Assembly (NCBI GenBank): GCA_015065505.1
Contig: SVQE01000005.1
Span: forward strand, 1 to 62,913
Length of the DNA stretch: 62,913 nucleotides
Direction: 5' to 3'
Source of the DNA: Oscillospiraceae bacterium
GTDB lineage: Bacteria; Bacillota; Clostridia; Oscillospirales; Acutalibacteraceae
Shown: positions 1 to 8,663 of the stretch, one piece after another
Numbering within the stretch: position 1 is the stretch's first letter
Layout of the letters: every line of letters starts with the position of its first letter
Position numbers and translations under genes: made by a program
The notes under the pieces: model-generated
Told to the model about the DNA's origin: nothing
The model's input: only the letters and a program-made list of their open reading frames with translations
Database searches by the model: none

Positions 1-148
1 AGGTTACAAAGCTCATATCAAGAACCCTTGAGGCATTTGAAACATTAACAAGCGTGCCGCAGCAGAGTCCGCCGGTGCAGCTTTCGGCAAATGAAATATG
101 ATAGTTTTTTTCAATCAGTAAATCAACAAGCTGTTCTTCAAGTGTCAT
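1..148 (-). CDS. CinA C-terminal domain (PncC-like) protein, partial
   Basis: Only the first 49 codons are in the window; the gene runs off the left edge. The start codon is the ATG at 146-148. The N-terminal sequence contains AESCTGGL followed by a TLV..SNAS stretch, the signature of the CinA C-terminal domain, a nicotinamide-nucleotide amidohydrolase (PncC) that recycles NMN to nicotinate mononucleotide in the cytoplasm. Because the domain starts about 20 residues from the start codon, this is probably a stand-alone PncC rather than full-length CinA. The start lies 4 bases after the stop of the upstream CNNM-type gene, with its ribosome site (AAGGAT) inside that gene's end, so the two are probably co-transcribed. 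Family call from motif; length and 3' end unseen. Confidence 0.85.
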   Translation of the reverse strand, partial: MTLEEQLVDLLIEKNYHISFAESCTGGLCCGTLVNVSNASRVLDMSFVT

Positions 149-152
149 TTAA

Positions 153-1469
153 TTAATCCTTTTTATCTTCGGTGTCTTTTTTGGTAACCGTTGCGCTTTG
201 AATCATATGATTTTTAACGGTTTTAACGCTGATAATAAAATCTTCCGTTTCGCAAATAAAGGTTTCACCGTCGTTTGGCACGCGCTGAATAACGGAGCAA
301 ACATAGCCGTTGAAGGTATCGTATAAATCCTCGTCCGTTAAATCAACGCCGAGCACCTCGGAAACCTCGTGGATATCCGCACTGCCCTTAATTCGCCAGT
401 TGCCTTCGGTTAAAAGCTGAATATCGGAAAGCACCTTGCCCTCTTCAATATCATACATATCGCCGACAAGCGCTTCCATAAGGTCGTGCAGGGTTATAAT
501 TCCCTCAAAGCCGCCGTATTCATCAATAATAACGGCGAAATATCTTCTTTTGCTCTTCATCTGCTTGAAAAGCACATTTGCTTTCAAGCCCTCGGGAGCA
601 TAAAACGGCTCGTCAACCGCATTGAGCATAACAGATGCTTTAGACTTCTTGTTTAATCTGAAATAATCCTTTGTGTCGAGTATTCCGATAATGTTTTCGT
701 TATTATCTCTGAAAACGGGATAATATGTATGCCTCGTTTCAAAGATTGTTTTATTCCACTCTTCAATGCTGTCGTCAGCATCAAGGGAATCAACATCTAT
801 TCTGTGGGTGCAAATCTGCTCAATAGTTGTGTCGTTGAACTCAAAAACGTTCTGAATTATTTCGTTTTCATAATCGTTGATTGTTCCCTGCTCCCTGCCC
901 TGTGAGAGCAGCATTCTTATTTCCTCTTCTGTTACCTTTTCATCGTTTTCGTTCGGGTCTATGCCGAATATACGCAAAACAAGGTTTGTTGAAACGGTAA
1001 GAATGAAAACAATCGGCTTGAAAACAACCGAAACGCCGTAGAGCGCCGGGCTCATACCGAGCGCCATTTTTTCGGCTCTTTTCATCGCAATTCTTTTCGG
1101 AACAAGCTCGCCGAAAACAAGATTGAAATATGCAAGAATAAGCGTTATAACAACAAGGGTTATCGTGCTTAATGTTTCTTCGCTGATGCCAACGCCCGAT
1201 TTAATAAGCCGTTCAACAATGGGCTGAGCAAAGCTATCCGCAGCAAAGGCAGAGCTTAAAAGCCCTGCAAGAGTTATTGCAACCTGAATTGTTGCAAGAA
1301 ATCTTGAAGGCTGACTGACAAGCTTTGAAAGCTTTATTGCTTTTTTATTTCCCTCAGATGTTAACTGGCGCAGCTTTGCATCATTCATTGAAATAACCGC
1401 GATTTCCGCGCTTGCGAATACTGCGTTGAGGGAGATAAGGACGATAAGAAGAATTAGTTTACCAATCAT
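153..1469 (-). CDS. CNNM/CorC (HlyC-like) transmembrane protein with CBS pair
   Basis: About 438 residues. The N-terminal half has an amphipathic start, then roughly four hydrophobic segments including SLNAVFASAEIAVISMND, typical of the CNNM (DUF21) fold. Next comes a CBS pair (about residues 205-330, containing YYPVFRDNNENIIGILDTKD and RRYFAVIIDEYGGFEGIITL), then a CorC/HlyC C-terminal domain. The family acts in divalent-cation (Mg/Co) transport or efflux and is often annotated hemolysin, although lysis is not its role. The start is ambiguous: the first ATG in frame is at 1467-1469 and a TTG lies five codons earlier; neither has a strong ribosome site. I chose the ATG. It precedes the cinA-like gene by 4 bases. 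Family certain, substrate inferred. Confidence 0.87.
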   Translation of the reverse strand: MIGKLILLIVLISLNAVFASAEIAVISMNDAKLRQLTSEGNKKAIKLSKLVSQPSRFLATIQVAITLAGLLSSAFAADSFAQPIVERLIKSGVGISEETLSTITLVVITLILAYFNLVFGELVPKRIAMKRAEKMALGMSPALYGVSVVFKPIVFILTVSTNLVLRIFGIDPNENDEKVTEEEIRMLLSQGREQGTINDYENEIIQNVFEFNDTTIEQICTHRIDVDSLDADDSIEEWNKTIFETRHTYYPVFRDNNENIIGILDTKDYFRLNKKSKASVMLNAVDEPFYAPEGLKANVLFKQMKSKRRYFAVIIDEYGGFEGIITLHDLMEALVGDMYDIEEGKVLSDIQLLTEGNWRIKGSADIHEVSEVLGVDLTDEDLYDTFNGYVCSVIQRVPNDGETFICETEDFIISVKTVKNHMIQSATVTKKDTEDKKD

Positions 1470-1480
1470 ATTATAAAGTT

Positions 1481-1545
1481 TCAAGTTTCGTGTTTCGAGT
1501 TACGAGTTGTTCACTACCAACTACCTGCTAACTGCTAACTGCTAA
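1481..1545. repeat. Low-complexity intergenic repeat
   Basis: The spacer between the CNNM gene and folD is made of short degenerate direct repeats: TTTCG(T/A)GTTNCGAG-type units at about 1485-1507, then three copies of a CTGCTAA unit at about 1526-1545. A related TTCGAGTTGCGAG tract occurs after lgt at about 3411-3440. It holds no gene. Confidence 0.5.
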
Positions 1546-2393
1546 TCAATATTATTCTGTATCTTTGCCGCTGTGAGTGTATTTTTCATAAGCATTGAAA
1601 TTGTCATAGGTCCGACGCCGCCCGGAACGGGAGTAATAAATGAGCATTTATCCTTAACATCCTCAAAATCAACATCTCCGCAGAGCTTGCCGTTTTCGTC
1701 CCTATCCATACCGACATCAATAACAATCGCGCCTTCTTTAACCATATTGCGCTTAACAAATTTTGCCTTGCCGATTGCAACAACAAGGATATCCGCGCTT
1801 GCAGCTGCTTCTTCAAGATTCTTTGTTCTTGAATGTGTTATTTCAACAGTTGCATTTTCGTGAAGAAGAAGCATTGCCATGGGCTTGCCAACTATATTGC
1901 TTCTGCCGATAACAACAGCCTTTTTGCCGATTATATCAACGCCAGTTGACCTGATAAGCTCAATAATTCCCGCAGGTGTGCAGGGAAGAAAGCTGTAGTC
2001 GCCAATCATAATTTTGCCGACATTTTCGGGATGGAAGGCATCAACATCCTTAATCGGATCTATGAGATTAATAACCTCTTTATCGTCAAGATGCTCGGGC
2101 AGAGGCAGCTGGCAGAGAATGCCGTTTATGCTCTTATCGTTATTAAGCTCTTTAACAAGATTATTAAGCTCTTCCTGGGTTGTTTCTTTTGGAAGGGCGT
2201 ATTTTTTGCTGTAAAATCCGCATTCCTCGCAGGCTTTTTCCTTGTTGCGAACATAAACCTGGGAAGCCGAATCATCGCCAACGATAATAACAGCAAGCCC
2301 GGGAGTTACACCCTGCTTTTTAAGCTGTTCGCATTCAGCTTTAACCTGCGCTTTAACGCTTGCTGAAACCTCTTTTCCGTTAATTATCTGCAT
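1542..2393 (-). CDS. folD: FolD bifunctional methylenetetrahydrofolate dehydrogenase/cyclohydrolase
   Basis: 283 residues, the usual FolD length. The enzyme interconverts 5,10-methylene-THF and 10-formyl-THF in the cytoplasm, feeding purine and formyl-Met synthesis. Hallmarks are the [18 protein letters not shown] substrate region with the catalytic lysine, [15 protein letters not shown], the NADP-binding [18 protein letters not shown], and the C-terminal [14 protein letters not shown] set the start at the ATG 2391-2393, which gives the standard N terminus MQIINGKEV and has GAGGAAAA about 9 bases upstream; an in-frame upstream ATG would add 14 basic residues that are not part of the family. 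The start overlaps the 3' end of lgt by 14 bases, so the two are probably translationally coupled. Confidence 0.96.
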   Translation of the reverse strand: MQIINGKEVSASVKAQVKAECEQLKKQGVTPGLAVIIVGDDSASQVYVRNKEKACEECGFYSKKYALPKETTQEELNNLVKELNNDKSINGILCQLPLPEHLDDKEVINLIDPIKDVDAFHPENVGKIMIGDYSFLPCTPAGIIELIRSTGVDIIGKKAVVIGRSNIVGKPMAMLLLHENATVEITHSRTKNLEEAAASADILVVAIGKAKFVKRNMVKEGAIVIDVGMDRDENGKLCGDVDFEDVKDKCSFITPVPGGVGPMTISMLMKNTLTAAKIQNNID

Positions 2394-3390
2394 TTTCGTT
2401 TTCCTCGCTGTTTTCTTTTTTATCTTCAATATCAATAACTATTGATGAAAGCTCTTCATCGCCTGCATCCTCTGTAAGCGGAACATCGATTATCGGAAGC
2501 ATCTTCTGCGGAAGAGTTCCCTTCTTTGCCCTTATCATAAAGTATATGAAAAGCATTAGCGAAACAATAACGATAATCAGTGAAAGAAGCTGAGAAACTC
2601 TTATATTTGTGTTTCCGATATAGAGCGAATCAGTTCTCATTCCCTCAACAATCATTCTTTCAACGCCGTATAAAACGCCGTAAAGCATAAAGATTTCGCC
2701 TCTGAATTTTCTGAACCTCTTAACTATTATGTGAAGAACAAGAAAGCTTAAAAGACACCATACGCTTTCATATAAAAATGTTGGATGTACGGGGGTTGAC
2801 GGGTCCACTTCAATGCCCCTTGCAGCGAGCTCAGGAGCTCTGGAGGCGAGTTCATTCTTTATTTTCTCGGACCACATTCTGAAAAGCGCTGTTTCGGTGT
2901 TTGTTCCGAAGGCTTCCTGGTTGAAGAAATTGCCCCATCTGCCTATTCCCTGACCTATAAGCAAGCCTAAAGCGCCCAAATCAAGCAGGTTAAGGAAATT
3001 GATTTTTCCGATTTTACAGCCTATTGCAGCGCCTATTAATGCGCCGATAATTCCGCCGTAAATTGCAATTCCGCCGTTCCATATAGCAGGAATTTCACTT
3101 AAATGCTTAGCATAATAATCCCACTCGAAAGCAACATAATATGCCCTTGCGCCAACAATTCCGAAAATTGTTCCCCAAAGAAGAACATCGGTCATGCCGT
3201 CAAGGCTCATTTTCCATTTATATGCTCCCCTGCCTCCGTATAAAACGGCAAGCGCAAAGCCGAAAGCAATAATTATTCCGTACCAGTGAATTTCATAACC
3301 GAACACGGTAAACGCAACCGACGGAACATTAAAACTGATTCCGAGTCCGTCGAAAACCACTCGGGTAATATTGTTGGTTGTTTCGTCCAT
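2380..3390 (-). CDS. lgt: Prolipoprotein diacylglyceryl transferase Lgt
   Basis: 336 residues, a polytopic membrane enzyme that transfers diacylglyceryl from phosphatidylglycerol to the lipobox cysteine of prolipoproteins. Seen: about seven hydrophobic segments, [17 protein letters not shown] (the Firmicute form of the HGGL region), [13 protein letters not shown] (Lgt signature), PTFLYES and [23 protein letters not shown]. The C terminus carries an acidic, charged tail of about 45 residues that is longer than typical. The ATG at 3388-3390 has TCAGGAGG 7-8 bases upstream. It is the first gene of the lgt-folD pair. Its substrates would include the lipoprotein encoded at 50.2-50.6 kb. Confidence 0.95.
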   Translation of the reverse strand: MDETTNNITRVVFDGLGISFNVPSVAFTVFGYEIHWYGIIIAFGFALAVLYGGRGAYKWKMSLDGMTDVLLWGTIFGIVGARAYYVAFEWDYYAKHLSEIPAIWNGGIAIYGGIIGALIGAAIGCKIGKINFLNLLDLGALGLLIGQGIGRWGNFFNQEAFGTNTETALFRMWSEKIKNELASRAPELAARGIEVDPSTPVHPTFLYESVWCLLSFLVLHIIVKRFRKFRGEIFMLYGVLYGVERMIVEGMRTDSLYIGNTNIRVSQLLSLIIVIVSLMLFIYFMIRAKKGTLPQKMLPIIDVPLTEDAGDEELSSIVIDIEDKKENSEENENADN

Positions 3391-3579
3391 AGTTTGTCCT
3401 CCTGAAAAATAGTTTCGAGTTGCGAGCGCCGAGTTCCGAGTTTAAGGTATACGACCAACGGTGCCCAAAATTTGTTTCGGCTTGGAGCGCCGACAAATTT
3501 TGACCGTTCGGCAGTTCTTATTGCTCCCTTTATCTCCCACCGGGAGCGGTCGCAAACGAACCTCGCTTCGCTCAGACAA
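3391..3579. repeat. Intergenic spacer with inverted repeat
   Basis: No convincing gene. It contains a TTCGAGTTGCGAG-type tract next to lgt and an inverted repeat whose arms are 3467-3481 and 3489-3501 (AAAATTTGT..CGGC against GCCGACAAATTTT), which could fold into a hairpin with one bulge. Probable remnant of a small repeat element. Confidence 0.4.
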
Positions 3580-4857
3580 TTAATTTGCTTTTCTTACAAC
3601 TGATAGCGCGCTGAACTGCTCGTCCATCATTGAAGAAAGGCGTTTTTCGATATCAGAAGCGGTTATATCGCGGTAGATATTAACCGCATCAAACATATTC
3701 CAATTATTGAACTCGCAGGCAATCATTGAATTTGCAATATTATCAATATCGTTGAAAGACATAATTTCTTTGCCGTAAAGGCTTCTTCTTACGCTTTCAA
3801 AAAGCTCGGCGTCTATGCCCTCATTTTTGATTCTTGCAATTTCCTCTTTTATTGCCTTTGCAACCTCTTCGGGGCGCTCGCTTTCGCCCTCAAATATAAC
3901 GGATTCATAGCCGTAGCCCGTAAAGTATTCCTTTGAAAAAGTATTATTAATCAAGCCTTTTTCAAAAAGCTCTGTGTAAAGGGGCGAGGTTTTGCCTGCA
4001 ATAACCTCAAGCAGAATGTTTGTTTCGATATAATCTCTGAAATCGGGAATCGGCTTTTCACAAGCCTCTTTATAACCGAAGCTGAAAACAGGAACGGAAA
4101 CCTCAAGATTATGCTCAATATAGCTTTGAACAATCTCTCTCGGCTCGTCCTCAAACGATTTTTCAATCGAAAGCTCCTCGGATTGCTTAAGGTATTCGTT
4201 GCAAACCTCAAGAACCTCCTCAACACTCGCATTTCCAACAACCGCAAGCGCCATATTGTGAAGATTATAGAAGGTGTTATAGCAGCTGTAAAGCAGCTTG
4301 TCCGTTATCTGTGCAATACTTTCAACAGTTCCTGCAATATCAATTTTTACGGGATGCTTATGATAGAAGCATTTGAGCAGATTAAACATACTCATCCAGC
4401 CTGCTTCATCAAGATACATTCTTATTTCCTGTGCAATAATTCCCTGCTCCTTTTCAACGGTTTGCGCCGTGAAATAGGGATTCTGAACGAAATCAAGAAG
4501 GATTTTCAGACTCTCCTTGAAATTATCGCTGCACTGGAAAAGATAGCAGGTTTTATCAAACGAGGTGTATGCGTTTGCGCTTGCGCCCGTTTTTGCATAT
4601 CTTTCAAATGCGCCGAGCTCCTCGCTTTCAAAAAGCTTGTGTTCAAGGAAATGCGCTATTCCCTCGGGAACCTCGGTCCATTCATCACAGTCCGAGCGCT
4701 TAAACCTTGTGTCTATCGAACCGTAGTTAGTTCCGAAAATCGCATAGGTTGAGGAATAGTTTTCCTTTGGCATTACAAATATTTTAAGTCCCGAAGGGTG
4801 GTTTATTTCAAAATATCTTTCCTGAAGGATTTCGGATTTAATCTCTTTGATATCCAT
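3580..4857 (-). CDS. ymfH: M16 family metallopeptidase, YmfH type
   Basis: 425 residues, single M16 half-unit. The inverted zinc motif HxxEH is present as HFLEH (about residue 70, in EGIAHFLEHKLFE), with the downstream glutamate region EKEQGIIAQEIRMYLDEAGW, so this is the zinc-binding partner of the pair. In Bacillus, YmfF and YmfH are linked to 5-aminopentanol modification of elongation factor P (family knowledge); cytoplasmic, no signal peptide. The start codon at 4855-4857 overlaps the stop of the upstream ymfF-like gene by one base (TAATG), so expression is coupled. A very similar start/stop overlap is usual for heterodimeric M16 pairs. Confidence 0.9.
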   Translation of the reverse strand: MDIKEIKSEILQERYFEINHPSGLKIFVMPKENYSSTYAIFGTNYGSIDTRFKRSDCDEWTEVPEGIAHFLEHKLFESEELGAFERYAKTGASANAYTSFDKTCYLFQCSDNFKESLKILLDFVQNPYFTAQTVEKEQGIIAQEIRMYLDEAGWMSMFNLLKCFYHKHPVKIDIAGTVESIAQITDKLLYSCYNTFYNLHNMALAVVGNASVEEVLEVCNEYLKQSEELSIEKSFEDEPREIVQSYIEHNLEVSVPVFSFGYKEACEKPIPDFRDYIETNILLEVIAGKTSPLYTELFEKGLINNTFSKEYFTGYGYESVIFEGESERPEEVAKAIKEEIARIKNEGIDAELFESVRRSLYGKEIMSFNDIDNIANSMIACEFNNWNMFDAVNIYRDITASDIEKRLSSMMDEQFSALSVVRKAN

Positions 4858-6137
4858 TATTCACCCTCCTTTTTTGAAACAAGCTTATATATTGTGTCGA
4901 GGCTGAGAAGCTCTGCACAGCTTATTATTTCTTCCTGTGAAACCTTATCGTTTTCGTCTGCCGACTGTGCAGGCGATAAAACATTGCCGTCGCAAACCTG
5001 GTTTGCATACCAGCTGAGAAGCGAAATTGAATCATCGGGAACGCTGTTTATTGCATCGTTTATTGCCATCTTGCCTGCGCTGAATTCCTCGTCAATATTG
5101 CCTTTTTTAATTTCGGATAGCTGATTTAAGATTTCCTCAACCGCTTTATCCATATTCTCTTCTTCACAGCCGCACTGAATAATTATGCTGCTTTTTCTTC
5201 TGTCGTATCTTGCAGAGCAGTAGTAGCAAAGGGAAAGCTTTTCGCGAACATTATTAAACAGCTTTGAATACGGTCCGCCGCCGAAAATATCGCTGAAAAG
5301 GCGCATTTTCGGATTGCTTTCAAATTCGCTGTAATTATTCACTCTGAAGCCTAAAACAAGCTTGCCCTGCTTAACATCCATTCTGTCCGTTACGGTTTTA
5401 ACCTCATTTGCCTCAGCTTTGAAAACGCTGTTAACGGGCGGAACATAGCTGCGCTCAATACCGCCGAAATAGCCTTTTGCAGTTTCGCTTATTAAATCAA
5501 TATCAGCATTGCCTACAACGGTTATCTGAATTTTTGCACTCCTGATAAGATATTCAAGCGAGCTTTTCAGTGAATCCGAGCTAACCTCGGCAATACTCTG
5601 CTTGCTGCCGAAACGGTTAACGCTGTAGGGCTCATTTTCAAACATAATGCTTTCAAGACGGCGAAGAGCAAAAACTCTTTTATCGTTTTCTTCGCTCTCT
5701 ATTCTCTCTGTAAGCAGTCTTTTTTCGCGCTGAATATCCTCGTTAAAGAAGCAGCCGTTTTCATGAAGCTTAACATCAAATATCAGCTTGCATAGGAAAT
5801 CAAAAACCTCGGCGCTTATTTTTTCACCGCCTATTGCAAATCTGTCGTCAAGGCAGGAGGCTTCAACGGTTATGCACTGATTTTCGCCGAGCTTTGAAAT
5901 AAACGCATTAATGCTCGCACCGTAAAGCAGTGCAAGCTTTTTATTGAAATCGCTTACCTCGGGGCAGCTTTTTGTTGTTTGCGAAATTAAATATGCAAGC
6001 AGCGCATTTGATGAAGCTGTTTTTTCATCAAGCGGAACAATAAAGCTTATTGATATTTCGTTTGTTTTGAAACGGTTTGTGCAAACGCTGATAATATCAA
6101 CGCCTTCGTTTATACTTATCTTTTCAAATTCCTTCAT
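4857..6137 (-). CDS. ymfF: M16 family non-catalytic partner, YmfF type
   Basis: 426 residues. It has the M16 fold signature around ALLAYLISQTTKSCPEV and KLALLYGASINAF, and the R/Y pair region REKLSLCYYCSARYD near residue 305, but the HxxEH zinc motif is absent from the N-terminal strand. That is characteristic of the inactive subunit of two-gene M16 peptidases. It lies directly upstream of the zinc-binding partner in the order usual for ymfF-ymfH. The ATG at 6135-6137 is followed by a typical cytoplasmic sequence with no signal peptide. Probably an EF-P modification-associated protein by analogy with Bacillus; that role is inferred. Confidence 0.87.
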   Translation of the reverse strand: MKEFEKISINEGVDIISVCTNRFKTNEISISFIVPLDEKTASSNALLAYLISQTTKSCPEVSDFNKKLALLYGASINAFISKLGENQCITVEASCLDDRFAIGGEKISAEVFDFLCKLIFDVKLHENGCFFNEDIQREKRLLTERIESEENDKRVFALRRLESIMFENEPYSVNRFGSKQSIAEVSSDSLKSSLEYLIRSAKIQITVVGNADIDLISETAKGYFGGIERSYVPPVNSVFKAEANEVKTVTDRMDVKQGKLVLGFRVNNYSEFESNPKMRLFSDIFGGGPYSKLFNNVREKLSLCYYCSARYDRRKSSIIIQCGCEEENMDKAVEEILNQLSEIKKGNIDEEFSAGKMAINDAINSVPDDSISLLSWYANQVCDGNVLSPAQSADENDKVSQEEIISCAELLSLDTIYKLVSKKEGE

Positions 6138-6205
6138 TTAATCACCATTTTTTAACATTCTAAATAATAACTATAACATATTCTTTATTGAATTTCCATA
6201 TTTTA

Positions 6206-6502
6206 TTATAACAAAATATACAGAAGGGCAAAAATGAGCATATTATCCGCTTTTTCCTTTGAAAGAATCATAATCAGCGCAAGAATAAGCCCCTTTGAGG
6301 AATCGTCACCGCTTGATAAATCACCCAGTAAATCAAATAAGCCGAACGCAGAATGCTGCTCGCCTTTCTTTTCGCTGTTTTTGTTTTCGGTTTGCTCGGG
6401 GTGCGTGGTATTATTCGATTCGGTGTAGCTCTTTGCTCTGTCCTGCATTTCCTTAACTCTTCTTTTAGCCTCGTTTATATCGGAGTAAGAAAAATCGGGC
6501 AT
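6206..6502 (-). CDS. Small protein of unknown function, hydrophobic C terminus
   Basis: 98 residues. The first 55 are hydrophilic and rich in Asn, Glu, Lys and Ser; the last 35 hold a predicted helix (GLILALIMILSKEKADNMLIFALLYILL), so it may be tail-anchored. Its ATG (6500-6502) overlaps the stop of the next gene upstream by one base. With its two upstream neighbours it forms a three-gene operon of short proteins (6206-7062). I do not recognise a named family. Confidence 0.65.
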   Translation of the reverse strand: MPDFSYSDINEAKRRVKEMQDRAKSYTESNNTTHPEQTENKNSEKKGEQHSAFGLFDLLGDLSSGDDSSKGLILALIMILSKEKADNMLIFALLYILL

Positions 6503-6855
6503 TAAAACAACTCCTTTAAGTATGGCAGAACCTCAAAAAGCTTCAGTATTCTGATTGCGTTATCCGCCTTTTTCTGTGATTCGGGTGAAAGATGGGGCTT
6601 TAAGGCGTTTATTAAATCGGCATTTTTTGAAGAGGCTGAATTCATTTTATCAAGTATTCCTTTTGCCCTCATAAGCATCTGAAAATCCGAGGCGTTAAGC
6701 CCTAAATTTGCAATGGGATTTGCGGACGGCGCTACGGGCATAACCTCGGTGGTTTTCTTTTCCTTTTCTTCACCCAAAATCGAGCTTGCAACACCCTTTA
6801 GCATTTCAATATCTTCGCTTGAAAGCGAGGATATTATTTCATTTATATTGTCCAT
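6502..6855 (-). CDS. Small conserved-looking protein of unknown function
   Basis: 117 residues, no signal peptide. It is predicted mostly helical, with a Pro/Ala-rich linker (VMPVAPSANPIANLGLN) between an N-terminal SSLSSEDIEMLKGVASSIL helix and a C-terminal region ending in KKADNAIRILKLFEVLPYLK. GGAGTG lies about 7 bases before the ATG at 6853-6855. It overlaps the downstream gene by one base and follows the 64-aa gene by 12 bases. Function unknown; the tight spacing says the three products probably act together. Confidence 0.68.
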   Translation of the reverse strand: MDNINEIISSLSSEDIEMLKGVASSILGEEKEKKTTEVMPVAPSANPIANLGLNASDFQMLMRAKGILDKMNSASSKNADLINALKPHLSPESQKKADNAIRILKLFEVLPYLKELF

Positions 6856-6867
6856 TATTTCACTCCA

Positions 6868-7062
6868 TTATTCGGTGAATTTTTTAAACAGCGCCTTTGC
6901 CTCGGGCGTTGAGAGAAGCTTTTCCATAGACGCTCTGTCGCTTAATATCTGCTTAACCTTTTTAGCCGAATCGCTCGAAAGGTTTTTATCAATAAAATCA
7001 TCAACATTTCCGCTTTCGGCAGCATTTTTCAGTTCATTAATATTTATGTTATCTTTTTTCAT
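6868..7062 (-). CDS. Small helical protein of unknown function
   Basis: 64 residues from the ATG at 7060-7062 (MKKDNINI...). An ATG four codons earlier is possible, but the only ribosome site (CGGAG) would then touch the start codon, so the downstream start is preferred. The protein is charged and helical with SDSAKKVKQILSDRASMEKLLS and ends in LFKKFTE. First gene of the three-gene small-protein operon. No family recognised. Confidence 0.6.
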   Translation of the reverse strand: MKKDNININELKNAAESGNVDDFIDKNLSSDSAKKVKQILSDRASMEKLLSTPEAKALFKKFTE

Positions 7063-7092
7063 TGAAAAAATCATCTCCGTATAATATAATTA

Positions 7093-7367
7093 GGCATTAG
7101 GGATTCGAACATAACAAGGTTTTGACCGTCCCTTTTTCACAAATACTGCGTTAAAGCGCCTTGTAAGGCGCCAGCCTTGCTTCACCGCTTTGCCTTGTCT
7201 TTGCAAAAAATGAACAGGTCAAAACTGCGAAGCACCTTAAATTCCATAGTTTGCGTTCATTTTTTTGTTTTTTGGTGCAAGCATACTATCGTATGGTAAA
7301 ACAAAAAGCGGAAAAAGGAGCGTAAAATATGCAATTTAAGGCTTATTAGGTTCGAATCTCTAATGCC
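7093..7367. mobile_element. MITE-like element with 26-bp terminal inverted repeats
   Basis: The 275-bp segment is bounded by inverted repeats: GGCATTAGGGATTCGAAC at 7093-7110 and its complement GTTCGAATCTCTAATGCC at 7350-7367, extendable to about 26 bp with three mismatches. The interior has no ORF and includes a short inverted repeat CATAC-TATC-GTATG. The terminal sequence resembles the T-arm of a tRNA (GGTTCGAATC). No transposase is present, so mobility would need one supplied elsewhere. This also accounts for the 330-bp gene-free gap at 7075-7405. Confidence 0.6.
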
Positions 7368-7405
7368 CACACTATTAAAATATGTTGATATACGGAGTTT
7401 TATGA

Positions 7406-7867
7406 ATGAGAATAGTTGTTACGTCTGATGTTCACAGAAGAACCTCTGCTCTTTTTGACATTGTTGAAAGGCATATGAAAAATGCGGATTTATTCATCAA
7501 CCTCGGCGACAGCGCGGATGAAATAGAAACGCTTCTTACTGTTTACCCGAATTTGAAAATTGAATGTGTTGCAGGTAACTGCGATTTTTCAAGCACCCAT
7601 CCCCTGACAAAGCTTATTAACTGCGCAGGCAAAAAGGTTTTTATAACCCACGGGCACCCCTTCTATGTTAAGCACGGATACGAGGTGTTAAAGCAAAAGG
7701 CAAGGGATGTTAAAGCGGATATATGCTTATTCGGGCACACCCATATGCCCATATGCGAAATTGAAGACGGAATATATTATATGAACCCCGGCGCAGTGTG
7801 TGACTACAGCTACGGAATAATTGATCTAGAGCCTTCGGGAATTATGGCATACACAACAAGGATATAA
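7406..7867 (+). CDS. YfcE/MJ0936-type metallophosphoesterase
   Basis: 153 residues, the normal size of the family. The calcineurin-like phosphoesterase motifs appear in order: SDVH (residues 7-10), LGDSADE, AGNCD, ITHGHPF and FGHTHMP, which together coordinate two metal ions. Members hydrolyse phosphodiesters; the physiological substrate is often unknown. The ATG at 7406 has CGGAG 8 bases upstream; an ATG four bases earlier is out of frame. The gene stands alone on the plus strand and ends at a strong shared terminator with the convergent TetR gene. Confidence 0.92.
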   Translation: MRIVVTSDVHRRTSALFDIVERHMKNADLFINLGDSADEIETLLTVYPNLKIECVAGNCDFSSTHPLTKLINCAGKKVFITHGHPFYVKHGYEVLKQKARDVKADICLFGHTHMPICEIEDGIYYMNPGAVCDYSYGIIDLEPSGIMAYTTRI

Positions 7868-7885
7868 ATAAAAATCGAAATTCAA

Positions 7886-7918
7886 AAGGCACCCTGACTG
7901 AAATAGTCAGGGTGCCTT
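7886..7918. terminator. Bidirectional rho-independent terminator
   Basis: A perfect 14-bp stem, AAGGCACCCTGACT with loop GAAAT, followed by its complement. It lies between the convergent phosphodiesterase (+) and TetR (-) genes. Outer AATCGAAA/TTTCGATT sequences extend the stem, and T/A-rich tracts lie on both sides. Confidence 0.88.
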
Positions 7919-7935
7919 AAAGTTTCGATTATTTT

Positions 7936-8499
7936 TTATGATTTAATCTTTTTGTAGTTAATAAAGAAATTATCAAGCTTATCGGTCATTGCCTTAGGCG
8001 GCTCTTTCATACCGCGAAGCGCCCAGCTCATAACAATTCCGCATATGCCGTATCCGAAAAACTCTGCCATAAGCTCGTCTGCTTCATCGTCGGAATTAAT
8101 TCCGCTTTCCTTTGAAACATTTTTGAAAATTACAAGATACTGTTCGGAAGCAATTTTGCTGATGTATCTGATTAAATCATCACTGTTTGTCTGAAGTGCG
8201 TGCTGATAGAATTTTTTATTCTCTGCCATTGTTTCAAAGAGATTATAAACCTTTTCCTGAAGATTATCAGAATTAATATTATCGGTAAAGGGCTCAATCA
8301 GCTCTTTTGCAAATATCCAGTCAAGCAGCTCATATCTATCCTGAAAATGATAGTAGAAGGTCTGACGATGAACATTGCATTTTTCGGTAATATCCGAAAC
8401 TGTAATCTTATCAAATGTTGTGGTTTGCATTAGTTCTTTCAACGCGCCTGCAAGCTTCTTCTTGGTTTTTATTGCACAGGGCGAATCCAGTTGACACAT
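7936..8499 (-). CDS. TetR/AcrR (DhaS-like) transcriptional regulator
   Basis: 187 residues. The N-terminal helix-turn-helix is clear (FDKITVSDITEKCNVHRQTFYYHFQDRYELLDWIF, about residues 29-63), with the YYHF turn diagnostic of TetR proteins; the rest is the helical ligand/dimer domain of the type seen in DhaS-like proteins. AGGAG lies 11 bases before the ATG at 8497-8499. It is on the same strand and downstream of two ABC exporter genes, so it may control them. A palindrome between its own -10 box and start codon suggests autoregulation. Confidence 0.9.
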   Translation of the reverse strand: MCQLDSPCAIKTKKKLAGALKELMQTTTFDKITVSDITEKCNVHRQTFYYHFQDRYELLDWIFAKELIEPFTDNINSDNLQEKVYNLFETMAENKKFYQHALQTNSDDLIRYISKIASEQYLVIFKNVSKESGINSDDEADELMAEFFGYGICGIVMSWALRGMKEPPKAMTDKLDNFFINYKKIKS

Positions 8500-8535
8500 T
8501 TAAAATTCATCTCCTATTTTTTGACGCTGAATAAA

Positions 8536-8557
8536 TTAAACTTTGTGAAAAGTTTAA
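8536..8557. promoter_or_regulatory. Putative operator of the 7936-8499 TetR gene
   Basis: A perfect 9-bp inverted repeat with a 4-bp spacer, TTAAACTTT-GTGA-AAAGTTTAA. It lies just downstream of the -10 box of the TetR promoter, a position suited to repression. No second copy was noticed near the ABC exporter operon. Confidence 0.6.
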
Positions 8558-8567
8558 CATACAGTTA

Positions 8568-8595
8568 ATTATAGCACACTTTTCTCAATTTTCAA
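8568..8595 (-). promoter_or_regulatory. Putative sigma-A promoter of the TetR gene
   Basis: On the minus strand, TTGAAA (8590-8595), a 16-bp spacer and TATAAT (8568-8573), reading toward the TetR start at 8499. Confidence 0.6.
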
Positions 8596-8663
8596 TATAG
8601 AAAGTAAAATTTGTATAGTTTTTTAACATTTAGTTTATTATTTCAACACTTGTCTATAACCTG

